A DNA stretch of 64,000 nucleotides from Flavobacterium paronense (GTDB lineage: Bacteria > Bacteroidota > Bacteroidia > Flavobacteriales > Flavobacteriaceae), in the NCBI RefSeq assembly GCF_030409795.1, contig NZ_JAUFQN010000019.1:1674001-1738000 (forward strand), written 5' to 3'. Position numbers and translations under genes: made by a program. The first letter of the stretch is position 1. Every line of letters starts with the position of its first letter. The notes under the pieces are model-generated. The model did not search any database and was not told the origin of the DNA. It worked only from the letters and a program-made list of their open reading frames with translations. Shown one piece after another: positions 7,834 to 16,064 of this stretch.

Positions 7834-9186
7834 ATGAAAAAAATAATACTACTTCCATTTATTTTACTTTTCCTTTTTAGTTGCAGTTCTGACTCAGGTT
7901 CAGATTCAGGTTCATTAGCTGCTGTAACAACAACTTCAATTAGCGAAACAACTTCAATATCGGCTACAAGCGGTGGAACCATCACTTCAGATGGAGGATC
8001 AGCAATTACACTGCGTGGTGTTTGCTGGAGCATCAATCACAATCCAACAATTGCTGACAGTAAAACAACAGACGGAACAGGTTTGGGAACGTTTACATCT
8101 AATATTACCGGACTTACAGCAAACACCATTTATTATATACGAGCATATGCCACAAATAGTGCTGGGACTGCTTACGGGAATGAAGTTACCACTACCACAG
8201 ATGAGACCATGTATTTTCCTCCTAATGACGGAAGTGCCACTTGGACAACAAAATCTATTGCAGATTTAGGTTGGAATCAAAGTGCCGTACAACCTCTATT
8301 GGATTATTTAGAATTAAAACATTCCAAATCTTTTATCATTTTAATTAACGGAAGAATTGTTATGGAGAATTATTTCAATGGACATACTGCTACAACTCCA
8401 TGGTATTGGGCAAGTGCAGGAAAAACATTAACATCAACCATGACCGGAATTGCACAGCAGGAAGGATTGCTGAACATAAATGACAAAGTATCTGACTATT
8501 TAGGAACAGGATGGACAAGCGCACCATTAGCTAAAGAAAACCTAATTACCTGCAAAAATTTATTGTCAATGAGTTCTGGATTGAATGATGCTTTAGGAGA
8601 TGATGTATCGCCTGCAAATCTTCAGTATGTTGCCGATGCCGGAACGCGATGGGCATATCACAATGTATATGTAAAATTACAAGATGTTATTGCTAATGCT
8701 TCAGGGCAAACTTGGACAAATTATTTTAATACGAAATTAAGGGATAAACTGGGAATGACAGGAACTTGGAATCCAAATGGTGGTTTAAGTGTTTATTATA
8801 GTAATACCCGAAGTATGGCTCGATTTGGATTAATGGCATTGAACAAAGGAAAATGGAATGGGACACAAATTATTGACGAAACCTATATTAATCAGGCAAC
8901 AACTACTTCACAAAATATTAATCTTGCTTATGGTTATTTATGGTGGCTAAACGGAAAAGCAAGTTATCATTTACCACAAAGTCAGTTACAACTTAACGGA
9001 AGCATTATTCCTAGCGGACCAAACGATATGTTTATGGCATTAGGTAAAAATGATCAGAAAATCTATGTGATTCCAAGTAAAAAGATGGTAGTCATCAGAA
9101 TGGGTGATGCTGCAGATACGGTAAACTTAGCTTTATCTGATTTTGACGCAACGCTATGGACAAAAATTAGTGCATTGTATCAGTAA
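7834..9186 (+). CDS. Lipoprotein serine hydrolase with N-terminal Ig-like module
   Basis: 450-aa lipoprotein: the signal peptide ends in a lipobox (LFSC, Cys17) followed by a Ser/Asp/Gly linker. Residues about 30-122 form an Ig/fibronectin-like module with RGVCWSINHNPTIADS and YYIRAYATNSAGTAYGNEV. The rest is a class C beta-lactamase-like catalytic domain with SxxK as S194-A-G-K197 and a YHN motif near residue 275. It probably acts at the cell surface or in the periplasm; substrate unknown. The same Ig-like module occurs in the lipoprotein at 20080-21258. It is a second member of this hydrolase superfamily in the window (see 1644). Confidence 0.87.
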   Translation: MKKIILLPFILLFLFSCSSDSGSDSGSLAAVTTTSISETTSISATSGGTITSDGGSAITLRGVCWSINHNPTIADSKTTDGTGLGTFTSNITGLTANTIYYIRAYATNSAGTAYGNEVTTTTDETMYFPPNDGSATWTTKSIADLGWNQSAVQPLLDYLELKHSKSFIILINGRIVMENYFNGHTATTPWYWASAGKTLTSTMTGIAQQEGLLNINDKVSDYLGTGWTSAPLAKENLITCKNLLSMSSGLNDALGDDVSPANLQYVADAGTRWAYHNVYVKLQDVIANASGQTWTNYFNTKLRDKLGMTGTWNPNGGLSVYYSNTRSMARFGLMALNKGKWNGTQIIDETYINQATTTSQNINLAYGYLWWLNGKASYHLPQSQLQLNGSIIPSGPNDMFMALGKNDQKIYVIPSKKMVVIRMGDAADTVNLALSDFDATLWTKISALYQ

Positions 9187-9188
9187 AC

Positions 9189-9692
9189 TTACTTCCTAAA
9201 TCTGATTACAGCATAAACAAATAATACAAAAGCAAACAGTCGCAACCCAAGGAAAATACTTGGTAATGGTTTTTCTATAAAATAACTCAATGCCACAATT
9301 CCGATACTAATGGCTATTAATTTTAATGAGGATGATTCCTTAAAAAATCTCAAAATCTTATTATTAATTATTGTTTTTTGAACATCTTTCCTTTTAGGAG
9401 AACTAGAATCTTGAGGATTATTAGTTTCTGATTTAGATTGGGTATTTTTTTCAGCTTCCTTATCAGCTTCATTTTTTTTAGTAAATCCGAATTTTAAATC
9501 ATATTCTTTTCTACTATCAATATTTGAAAGAATTTCATAAGCTTCTAATATTTCTTTAAATTTTTCTTCAAAAAAAACATCTCCTTTATGTTTATCTGGA
9601 TGAAGTTTTGAAGATTGAAATTTGTAAGCCTTTTTGATTTCTTCTAAAGATGCCAAGTAATCAATTCCTAATATCTGATAATAATTTTTCAT
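9189..9692 (-). CDS. Membrane-anchored J-domain protein
   Basis: 167-aa protein with an N-terminal J domain (NYYQILGIDYLASLEEIKKA, catalytic HPD at about residues 32-34, KEYDLKFG end), a charged Lys/Glu/Ser linker, and a hydrophobic C-terminus of about 50 residues that probably forms one or two membrane helices. J domains stimulate the ATPase of DnaK-type chaperones; here the chaperone would be recruited to the membrane. It follows ftsY by only two bases, so it is co-transcribed with the SRP receptor, consistent with a role in membrane protein biogenesis (inference). Confidence 0.87.
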   Translation of the reverse strand: MKNYYQILGIDYLASLEEIKKAYKFQSSKLHPDKHKGDVFFEEKFKEILEAYEILSNIDSRKEYDLKFGFTKKNEADKEAEKNTQSKSETNNPQDSSSPKRKDVQKTIINNKILRFFKESSSLKLIAISIGIVALSYFIEKPLPSIFLGLRLFAFVLFVYAVIRFRK

Positions 9693-9694
9693 AT

Positions 9695-10648
9695 TTATTT
9701 AAAAAACGAATCTACGAATTCAAATTTATTAAAAACTTGTAAATCTTCAATACCTTCACCTACTCCAATATATTTTACTGGTATTTGAAACTGGTCTGAA
9801 ATTCCAATAACAACTCCTCCTTTTGCAGTTCCGTCCAATTTTGTAACTGTTAGACACGAAACTTCTGTAGCTGCTGTAAATTGAGTTGCTTGTTCAAAAG
9901 CATTTTGTCCTGTTGAACCATCCAAAACTAATAACACATCGTGTGGTGCGTCTTCTACCACTTTTTGCATTACACGTTTTACTTTGGTTAACTCATTCAT
10001 CAAATTTACTTTATTGTGCAAACGACCTGCGGTATCAATAATAACAACATCGGCATTTTGGGTAACCGCACTTTGTAACGTATCAAAAGCTACCGAAGCA
10101 GGATCACTTCCCATTTGCTGTTTTACAATCGGCACACCCACTCTATCAGCCCAAATTTGCAATTGGTCAATAGCAGCAGCACGAAACGTATCGGCAGCAC
10201 CAAGAACAACTTTGTAACCCGCTTTTTTGAATTGATAGGCTAACTTTCCAATGGTTGTAGTTTTTCCAACACCATTAACGCCAACGACCATGATTACATA
10301 TGGTTTTTTATTGGATGGAACTGTAAATTCCGTTTCTTCACCAGATTTAGTTTCCGATAAAAGCCCGGCTATTTCTTCACGGAGAATTTGGTTGAGTTCG
10401 TCTGTTCCCATATACTTATCATTAGAAACACGCTTTTCAATTCGCTTAATGATTTTTAGTGTAGTAGCAACGCCGACATCTGAAGAAACTAAAATTTCCT
10501 CAAGATTGTCCAGAACTTCATCATCAACTTTTGATTTTCCGGCAACAGCTTTGGTTAGTTTGGAAAAGAAAGTGGTTTTAGTTTGTTCTAAACCTTTATC
10601 TAGGGTTTCTTTCTTTTCGGAGGAAAATATTCTTTTAAAAAAACTCAT
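9695..10648 (-). CDS. ftsY: Signal recognition particle receptor FtsY
   Basis: SRP-type GTPase that docks ribosome-nascent chain-SRP complexes at the membrane. All motifs are present: NG-domain helices at the N-terminus, P-loop GVNGVGKTTTIGKLA (about residues 124-138), DTFRAAA, DTAGRLHN, and TKLDGTAKGG near the C-terminus. At 317 aa it has only a very short acidic A-domain, as is common in Bacteroidetes. ATG at 10648. Downstream is the J-domain gene; upstream the ribosomal-protein operon ends in a terminator, so ftsY has its own transcription start. Confidence 0.97.
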   Translation of the reverse strand: MSFFKRIFSSEKKETLDKGLEQTKTTFFSKLTKAVAGKSKVDDEVLDNLEEILVSSDVGVATTLKIIKRIEKRVSNDKYMGTDELNQILREEIAGLLSETKSGEETEFTVPSNKKPYVIMVVGVNGVGKTTTIGKLAYQFKKAGYKVVLGAADTFRAAAIDQLQIWADRVGVPIVKQQMGSDPASVAFDTLQSAVTQNADVVIIDTAGRLHNKVNLMNELTKVKRVMQKVVEDAPHDVLLVLDGSTGQNAFEQATQFTAATEVSCLTVTKLDGTAKGGVVIGISDQFQIPVKYIGVGEGIEDLQVFNKFEFVDSFFK

Positions 10649-10696
10649 TTTTGTTTATTGAAAGTACAGAAATTATGGCGTAAATATAAAAATAAA

Positions 10697-10724
10697 AAAG
10701 CTACTTCCGAGTGAAAGTAGCTTT
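10697..10724 (-). terminator. Terminator of the L28-L33-DUF4295 operon
   Basis: AAAGCTACTT (10697-10706) and AAGTAGCTTT (10715-10724) with an eight-base loop; on the minus strand the hairpin is followed by TTTATTTTT. It lies just after the DUF4295 stop codon. Confidence 0.8.
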
Positions 10725-10744
10725 GATATATAATTTTATTGGAA

Positions 10745-10897
10745 TTATTTCTTTGCTAAGAAACTATCCACTTCTTCTGGTGTCATAATGCTTTCAACAA
10801 AAGTATAAGCTCCTGTTTTTGGAGATTTTACCATTTTGATTGCTTTTGATAATCTTTTAGAAGCTGTTTGCAGGGTTGCTACGGTTTTCTTTGCCAT
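10745..10897 (-). CDS. DUF4295 family small protein
   Basis: 50-aa basic protein, MAKKTVATLQTASKRLSKAI at the N-terminus and VDSFLAKK at the end, matching DUF4295, a small protein conserved in Bacteroidetes and encoded after rpmG. It lies 34 bases downstream of the L33 gene in the same orientation and ends at a terminator, completing the order L28-L33-DUF4295. The conserved place and Lys-rich composition suggest a ribosome-associated protein, but function is not established. Confidence 0.88.
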   Translation of the reverse strand: MAKKTVATLQTASKRLSKAIKMVKSPKTGAYTFVESIMTPEEVDSFLAKK

Positions 10898-10931
10898 GAT
10901 TTATTTCTTTAAAATCCTTTTTTTGAGGATA

Positions 10932-11114
10932 TTATTTAATTTCTTTATGAACAGTCATTCTCTTCAAGATTGGATTAAATTTTTTAATCTCTAACCTATC
11001 CGGAGTATTTTTTTTGTTTTTGTTTGTAATGTAACGAGACGTTCCCGGAAGACCTGTTCCTTTGTGCTCTGTACACTCTAAAATAACTTGTATTCTATTA
11101 CCTTTCTTTGCCAT
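10932..11114 (-). CDS. rpmG: 50S ribosomal protein L33
   Basis: 60-aa large-subunit protein with the L33 pattern [38 protein letters not shown] and a C-terminal [14 protein letters not shown]. It has only one cysteine, so it is the zinc-free (C-minus) type rather than the four-Cys form. It sits between rpmB and the DUF4295 gene with gaps of 27 and 34 bases. Confidence 0.97.
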   Translation of the reverse strand: MAKKGNRIQVILECTEHKGTGLPGTSRYITNKNKKNTPDRLEIKKFNPILKRMTVHKEIK

Positions 11115-11141
11115 CTTACTTTATTTTTATTGGATATGGAA

Positions 11142-11378
11142 TTATTTAATAAATCCTTCAACTTTTGCTTTTTTCAAAACAGCCGCCAATCCATTTTTAT
11201 TGATTGTTTTAATTGTAGACGCAGCTACTCTTAGAGTAATCCATCTGTCTTCTTCAGCAAGATAGAAACGTTTTTTAACTAAGTTAACAGAAAATTTTCT
11301 CTTAGTTTTGTTCATAGCGTGAGAAACATTATTTCCTACCATCGCTCTTTTACCTGTAAGGTCACAAACTCTTGACAT
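11142..11378 (-). CDS. rpmB: 50S ribosomal protein L28
   Basis: 78-aa large-subunit protein: [20 protein letters not shown] at the start, then [17 protein letters not shown] and a hydrophobic C-terminal helix. It is the first gene of the rpmB-rpmG-DUF4295 operon, with a textbook promoter 37 bases upstream. Confidence 0.97.
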   Translation of the reverse strand: MSRVCDLTGKRAMVGNNVSHAMNKTKRKFSVNLVKKRFYLAEEDRWITLRVAASTIKTINKNGLAAVLKKAKVEGFIK

Positions 11379-11414
11379 TATACTTATCTTTTATCGTTAT
11401 TCAATTCGAGGGTG

Positions 11415-11445
11415 CAAACTTAAGAAAAATATATTGTAGTAGCAA
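11415..11445 (-). promoter_or_regulatory. Promoter of the rpmB operon
   Basis: Minus strand: TTG (11443-11445), 20-base spacer, TAAGTTTG (11415-11422). Both elements and spacing fit the Bacteroidetes consensus. Confidence 0.75.
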
Positions 11446-11538
11446 AAATATTATTGCAGATTTTTTCCTTTTTTTTTATTTGTTTTTTATTGGCTAAAAA
11501 GAATGTCTTTTTTGAACAAATTTATTAACAACGGTGCT

Positions 11539-12792
11539 TTAGTTAAAAGCATTTTTTAAAATTGCTTTCTGTAATATTTCCAATGCTTTATTTACCGATC
11601 TATCTATCACTTTTTCACGTGGTTGTCCAAAATTAAAATCTTCAACAAAAACCGCTATAGGTGTTGCCAATGCAATAAAAACAGTTCCAACTTCAGCATC
11701 GGCATCACCTTTTGTTGGTCCAGCATTTCCTGTTGTAGCAATTGCGTAATCCGTTTTCATTAGTTTTTGAATTCCCAATGCCATTTCCGAAGCTACTTCT
11801 TTACTTACAACGGTATATTTTTCAATAGTTTTAGCATCAACACCAAGCACTGAAATTTTAGTATCCGTGGCATAACTTACCACGCTTCCTCGAAAATAAT
11901 CTGAAGCACCGGAAACTGATGTTAGCATTTGGGCAATTTTCCCACCTGTACAACTTTCCGCTGTTGAAATAGTCTTTCCCTGTTGACGTAATAATCTTCC
12001 AATTATAACTTCTATCGTTTCATCTTCATCAAAACCAACGATGATATCTCCGATGATTTTGGTTAAGGATTGTACATTTTCCTGAATAGCTTTTTCTAAA
12101 ACTTCCTTATTTTCTCCACGAGCAGTTAAGCGCAAACGCACTCTTCCGGGACTAGGCAAATAGGCAAGCTTTATAAATTCTGGTAAATTGTTTTCCCAAT
12201 ATTCAATTCGTTCTGCTACTAAACTTTCACCTTGTCCGTATGTTAGAATAGTTTTGTGGATAATATATGGTCTTTTGAATTCGGCTACAATTTTCGGGAT
12301 GAGTTGTTCGTTTACAATCCCTTTCATTTCATAAGGAACACCTGGCATAGATACAAAAACGGTTTTGCCTTTTTGCATCCACATACCAGAAGCGGTGCCA
12401 TAATTGTTTTTTAAAACCTGAGCTTTTGAAGGCAATAAGGCTTGGTCTTTGTTAATTTGTGTCGGATTGAAATTAAGTTTGGCAAACAACGCCACGATAT
12501 GGTCTTCAACCTCCTGATTTCTATCTAAAGTATCGTCAAAATATTCACAGAAAGTATACTTAGTAATATCATCCTTTGTTGGTCCGAGGCCGCCGGTTAT
12601 GATTACTAAATCGACCTGATTTTGTAATGTCGAAAATGTGTTTAGAATTTGCTGTTTATCATCGGAAATGGAAAGCATTTCGATAGTTTGTACGCCAATT
12701 TTATCTAACGCTTTGGCGATGTAACCCGAGTTGGTATCAACAATTTGACCGATTAGAATTTCGTCGCCAATGGTTACTATGGTTGCTTTCAT
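11539..12792 (-). CDS. cinA: CinA family protein (nicotinamide-nucleotide amidohydrolase)
   Basis: Two-domain CinA: an N-terminal molybdopterin-binding-like domain ([20 protein letters not shown], about residues 8-27, and [11 protein letters not shown] near 66), linked to a C-terminal NMN deamidase domain with [14 protein letters not shown] (about residues 279-292) and [12 protein letters not shown]. The family cleans ADP-ribose and nicotinamide mononucleotide; in competent bacteria it is linked to DNA uptake. 417 aa is full length. It is transcribed alone; the gap to the upstream Hpt gene holds a structured repeat (12848-13013). Confidence 0.95.
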   Translation of the reverse strand: MKATIVTIGDEILIGQIVDTNSGYIAKALDKIGVQTIEMLSISDDKQQILNTFSTLQNQVDLVIITGGLGPTKDDITKYTFCEYFDDTLDRNQEVEDHIVALFAKLNFNPTQINKDQALLPSKAQVLKNNYGTASGMWMQKGKTVFVSMPGVPYEMKGIVNEQLIPKIVAEFKRPYIIHKTILTYGQGESLVAERIEYWENNLPEFIKLAYLPSPGRVRLRLTARGENKEVLEKAIQENVQSLTKIIGDIIVGFDEDETIEVIIGRLLRQQGKTISTAESCTGGKIAQMLTSVSGASDYFRGSVVSYATDTKISVLGVDAKTIEKYTVVSKEVASEMALGIQKLMKTDYAIATTGNAGPTKGDADAEVGTVFIALATPIAVFVEDFNFGQPREKVIDRSVNKALEILQKAILKNAFN

Positions 12793-12847
12793 TTTATAGT
12801 TGCTGAGTGACTGAGTTTTGTTTACAAAGAAAATAAGGTAGCCTGAC

Positions 12848-13013
12848 TAGCCCCGATTACTTCACTGAGTTAATATTTGTTGGCGGTGTTCAGTGAATGT
12901 TCGCATTTGAAGTGAAAATAATCTTTCTCAAAGATATTGTAACGAAAAGCGGGAATTGCCATTACTGATAATTAGCTACGCTGAATCTGCGATTTCCCAA
13001 GCCGTTCGCTTCT
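12848..13013. repeat. Structured intergenic element, copy A
   Basis: Begins TAGCCCCGATT (12848-12858), contains a small perfect hairpin ATCTTT-CTC-AAAGAT (12921-12935) running into ATTGTAACGAAAAGCGGGAA, and ends TTCGCTTCT (13005-13013), five bases from the stop codon of the minus-strand Hpt gene. The same three landmarks in the same order appear at 42017-42127. The left part also has the arms TTCACTG and CAGTGAA. No coding potential. Confidence 0.75.
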
Positions 13014-13017
13014 TATA

Positions 13018-13362
13018 TTATAAATCGAAATCTTTTTTGATTTCTTTTACTGCTTTTTCCACCTGACTTTGGATGCTTGCGAAAGTGTCAACTATTTCTT
13101 TGCGTTTTCCTTCAGCTTTTGTCCAGGCTTCTACTTGCAGAATCTCTTCAAAAGCTACGGTCATTCCCAACAAATCCAAACTAGGTTTTATTTTGTGTGC
13201 ATAACTATAAGCTAATTTATGGTCTTTTGTTTTGATACCTAAATCAATTTGTTTTAAGTCTTCAGGAACTTCTGTTACAAACAGAGTTATAATTTGCATT
13301 ACGAATTCAGGATCATTGTCTGAAAGAGCGTAAACTTTTGCGAGGTTGTAGTTTATTGCCAT
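13018..13362 (-). CDS. Hpt domain-containing protein
   Basis: 114-aa stand-alone histidine phosphotransfer protein, which would relay phosphoryl groups between a hybrid kinase and a response regulator. The phosphoacceptor is the His of AYSYAHKIKPSLDLLG (about residues 47-62); the usual HxxKG has P in place of G. The rest is predicted as a helical bundle. No kinase or response regulator is nearby. It overlaps the stop of the upstream fumarylacetoacetase-like gene by one base, so the two are coupled. Confidence 0.82.
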   Translation of the reverse strand: MAINYNLAKVYALSDNDPEFVMQIITLFVTEVPEDLKQIDLGIKTKDHKLAYSYAHKIKPSLDLLGMTVAFEEILQVEAWTKAEGKRKEIVDTFASIQSQVEKAVKEIKKDFDL

Positions 13363-13973
13363 TATTTAATATGTAATCTTAATACTTTTTTATTTTCTAT
13401 AAATCCTTCCAGGATATCGTTTGGTGCTACTTTAGCAACGCCTTCGGGTGTGCCGGTAAAAATAATGTCACCTTTTTTGAGCGTAAAATACTTCGAAACA
13501 TATGAAATTATTTCGTCGATTTTCCATAGCATATAACTTGTATTTGCTTTTTGAACGGATTTACCGTTATTCTTCAATTCAAAAGTAATGTTTTCCATTG
13601 AATTAAAATTATTTTTCGGTTGAAAGTCACCAATAATCGCTGAACCATCAAAAGCTTTTGCTTTTTCCCATGGTAACCCTTTATCTTTCAATTTATCTTG
13701 GATATCTCTAGCCGTAAAATCGATACCTAAACCTATTTCGTCATAGTATTTATGTGCAAACTTGGTTTCGATATATTTTCCGACTTTTGATATTTTTACC
13801 AAAACCTCTATTTCATGGTGAACGTCATTGCTGAATTCAGGAATTGTAAAAGGTGTTTTCTTTGGTAAAATTGCAGTATCAGGTTTCATGAAAATTATCG
13901 GTTCATCCGGACGCTCATTATTGAGTTCGGCAATGTGATTTACGTAATTTCTTCCGATGCAGATTATTTTCAT
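13362..13973 (-). CDS. Fumarylacetoacetate hydrolase family protein
   Basis: 203-aa single-domain enzyme of the FAH superfamily, whose members hydrolyse or decarboxylate 2-oxo acids such as acylpyruvates and oxaloacetate. Visible signatures: IICIGRNYVNHIAEL at the N-terminus, the metal ligands in HHEIEVLVKI (about residues 52-61) and GLGIDFTARDIQ (about 81-92), the catalytic Lys region KAKAFDGSAIIG, and the closing DIIFTGTPEGVAKV. Probable fumarylpyruvate- or acylpyruvate-type hydrolase, exact substrate unknown. It is coupled by a one-base overlap to the Hpt gene. Confidence 0.9.
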   Translation of the reverse strand: MKIICIGRNYVNHIAELNNERPDEPIIFMKPDTAILPKKTPFTIPEFSNDVHHEIEVLVKISKVGKYIETKFAHKYYDEIGLGIDFTARDIQDKLKDKGLPWEKAKAFDGSAIIGDFQPKNNFNSMENITFELKNNGKSVQKANTSYMLWKIDEIISYVSKYFTLKKGDIIFTGTPEGVAKVAPNDILEGFIENKKVLRLHIK

Positions 13974-13975
13974 TT

Positions 13976-14003
13976 TCTGTTATCTATTGTCTGTTGTCAG
14001 CTT
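13976..14003. repeat. GATAAC/GACAAC dispersed repeat, copy 1
   Basis: On the minus strand the bases read GCTGACAACAGACAATAGA then TAACAGA, one of several copies in the window (22018-22074, 34829-34860, 34899-34928, 58095-58141, 58151-58184). Here it fills the gap between the exonuclease and FAH-like genes. Confidence 0.6.
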
Positions 14004-14029
14004 TTGTTGTTTATAAATACAACCGAAAA

Positions 14030-14800
14030 CTATTTAGTGTTTAACTTCCTTAATTTGATTCCGGTTAAAACCTTCTTTGTATATAAGGGAAATTCCGCGT
14101 TTTGAATCCAACCAAAATAGCCTGGTTCTTTATCTAAGACCTCATCAACTAATGCTCCTTTGTGTTTTCCGAAAGTGAAAATCTCTTGTCCTTCATTATT
14201 TAACGCAATGAAACCTGCAAAATCAACTGATTTTTTTCTCGTAGTAAATTCAGAAAGTGTTTTCATATCGTTTTCCAAATCTTCGTATCGGTCTAATTGT
14301 GCTTTTAGAATTTCGTATGTCGCCATGGTGTCTGCTTCGGCACTGTGCGCATTTTCTAGACTTTGACTGCAATAAAATTTATAAGCAGCGCTTAGTGTTC
14401 TTTCTTCTTTTTTGTGAAAGATAGTTTGCACATCAACTGATACTCGGTTTTTCATATCAAAATCAACTTCAGCGCGCAATAATTCTTCGGCTAATAGCGG
14501 AATATCAAATCGGTCTGAATTAAATCCGGCCAAATCAGAATCCTTAATCATATTGTGTACTTGCGTTGCCAGTTCTTTGAATGTTGGTTCGTTGGCTACT
14601 TTTTCATTTGTAATTCCATGTACAGCTGTAGCAAATGCGGGAATTGGAATAGTTGGATTTACTAACCAGGTTTTGCTTTCTTTATTTCCGTTGGGAAATA
14701 CTTTAAATATTGAGATTTCCACAATTCTGTCTTTAGCGACTTCGATACCTGTGGTTTCTAAATCAAAAAAACAAATAGGACGCGTGAGTTTTAATTCCAT
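14030..14800 (-). CDS. 3'-5' exonuclease, DnaQ/epsilon-like
   Basis: 256-aa DEDDh exonuclease. Exo I: CFFDLETTGIEVAKDRIVEIS (Asp and Glu about residues 12 and 14); Exo II: DSDLAGFNSDRFDIPLL (about 94-110); Exo III: HSAEADTMATYEIL (His and Asp about 151-156). A C-terminal extension of about 80 residues (FGKHKGALVDEVLDKEPGYF) is a small domain often attached to such exonucleases in Bacteroidetes. It may proofread or trim DNA or RNA. Monocistronic or head of a run with the FAH-like gene; a -7 box lies upstream. Confidence 0.92.
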   Translation of the reverse strand: MELKLTRPICFFDLETTGIEVAKDRIVEISIFKVFPNGNKESKTWLVNPTIPIPAFATAVHGITNEKVANEPTFKELATQVHNMIKDSDLAGFNSDRFDIPLLAEELLRAEVDFDMKNRVSVDVQTIFHKKEERTLSAAYKFYCSQSLENAHSAEADTMATYEILKAQLDRYEDLENDMKTLSEFTTRKKSVDFAGFIALNNEGQEIFTFGKHKGALVDEVLDKEPGYFGWIQNAEFPLYTKKVLTGIKLRKLNTK

Positions 14801-14817
14801 TTTAAAAAGTTAGTCGA

Positions 14818-14825
14818 CAAATATA
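14818..14825 (-). promoter_or_regulatory. -7 box for the exonuclease gene
   Basis: Minus strand TATATTTG, 18 bases before the start codon; no clear -33 TTG. Confidence 0.5.
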
Positions 14826-15452
14826 AAATATTGCAGTTACCGTTGGTCGATTATTTAATTTTTTTACTGTTAAAATTACCTATTTTTAAAACCTAAACTG
14901 AAATGCAATAAGATAGTAACAAAAACTATTTTGCTTCTCCAAATCGATTGATGATAAAATCCATTCTTTTATTTAAGTCATCGAACAAATGATTAGGTGC
15001 TTTAATTGTTATCTCAAAATTATTTCGATTGATTCATAGTTTGATTCTATTTTAAAAAAAAAGGAGAATACAAGTTTAATGATAAAACCGTTATTGCTAT
15101 CAATAAAGATTAAAACAAAACTTCGATTTTAAAAACATTTTTTATTTTGGAACTTCTTCAAAAAGTACACTTTTAGTATACCAAAAAATGAATCCTACTT
15201 TTTACATTTACAAAATCATAACAATTTAACTCTTTTCTATGGTAAAAAGGTGGCTTACCTCCACAAAGTGATACTATACAAAAAATGGTTTTCTGGCTTT
15301 TTGTATTGCATATAAACAGAAAATACTATTTGGTTTATAAGGTTGGTTATTAAATAGTATAATGATAAACTGACCACAAATAAACATTCCTACTGTATAA
15401 TGTTTTGACGACCTAAGTTGGAATGTAAATAATTAAAATTATATACAAGATT
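14826..15452. other. Intergenic region of about 630 bases
   Basis: No intact gene is seen. Minus strand 14926-15036 holds a 36-codon open stretch that reads like the end of a protein and may be a gene remnant. A hairpin with arms ATACTATTT and AAATAGTAT sits at about 15323-15360. The rest is very AT-rich, without a convincing promoter for the gene at 15453. Confidence 0.6.
14926..15036 (-). pseudogene. Possible C-terminal gene remnant
   Basis: Between an in-frame TGA and a final TAG the minus strand encodes NNFEITIKAPNHLFDDLNKR followed by MDFIINRFGEAK. The residue mix and codon use look like real coding sequence, but there is no start codon or domain, and the family is not recognised. It may be the tail of a gene lost by deletion, or chance. 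Confidence 0.3.
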
Positions 15453-16040
15453 ATGAAAAATTTATTATTCGGTGTAATTGCCTTATTTGCTTTTGCAAAC
15501 ATTTGTAACGGACAAAAAAACAATCCTTACAACAAAGTTGGAGATGATTTTATCAATGCTTATAAAATAATCTCTAAGGATTATAAAGAAGGAAAAATTA
15601 AAGACTTAAATCAGGAAACATTAGATTATTATTCTAAAAGATTATCTTTAAATTACAATATAAAGTTAGAAGAATTTGCTAAAATTTTAAATTCTATTAA
15701 AAGTACAACTGTAGAAACAGCTATTAATAATTCGAATTTGGCAACTTTTTCTAAAGCCATTTTACTAAAATCATTAAAAAGCACCAACATAACTGGGCTA
15801 GTTGATGATGTCAATAAGAGTACTATTTCAAGTTCGGAAAAGCAAATGGTTTTATCAACACTATCCATAGTTAATACCTTTAACACAAACGGAACTGTTT
15901 TTCCAACTCAAGCTAATCGTTGTTGGATTTGCTGGGTAACCTTAGGAGCAGTAACCGGAAATGCTATTTGCGGACCTGTTTGTGGGTTAATTGGTGGTGT
16001 TGCGGGTGCTATTTTGGGTGAGAGTGAAAAACAAAAATAA
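15453..16040 (+). CDS. Exported protein with Cys/Gly-rich C-terminal hydrophobic tail
   Basis: 195-aa protein not assigned to a family. A signal peptide (MKNLLFGVIALFAFANICNG) is followed by a helical, Lys/Ser/Thr-rich middle (residues 25-145) and a distinct C-terminal segment, residues 157-189, with four cysteines (C157, C160, C173, C177) and GxxxG-like glycine spacing (ICGPVCGLIGGVAGAILGE). Such glycine-zipper tails insert in membranes; the pattern also resembles class II bacteriocin-like peptides. It is the first gene of an operon with the DUF5686 protein (24-base gap) and a permuted NlpC/P60-like hydrolase, so a role in the cell envelope is likely, but the activity is unknown. Confidence 0.8.
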   Translation: MKNLLFGVIALFAFANICNGQKNNPYNKVGDDFINAYKIISKDYKEGKIKDLNQETLDYYSKRLSLNYNIKLEEFAKILNSIKSTTVETAINNSNLATFSKAILLKSLKSTNITGLVDDVNKSTISSSEKQMVLSTLSIVNTFNTNGTVFPTQANRCWICWVTLGAVTGNAICGPVCGLIGGVAGAILGESEKQK

Positions 16041-16064
16041 TAGACCTTTAATAAAATATTTAAA

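Noticed and set aside
9984-10661. Two long plus-strand frames opposite ftsY
   Set aside because: They are the antisense shadow of ftsY: no family resemblance, Ser/Thr-rich composition, and every GTPase motif lies on the minus strand.
15453-16040. Definite bacteriocin call for the Cys/Gly-tailed protein
   Set aside because: No double-glycine leader, peptidase-ABC transporter or immunity gene; the signal peptide is of the ordinary Sec type. Kept only as a possibility.
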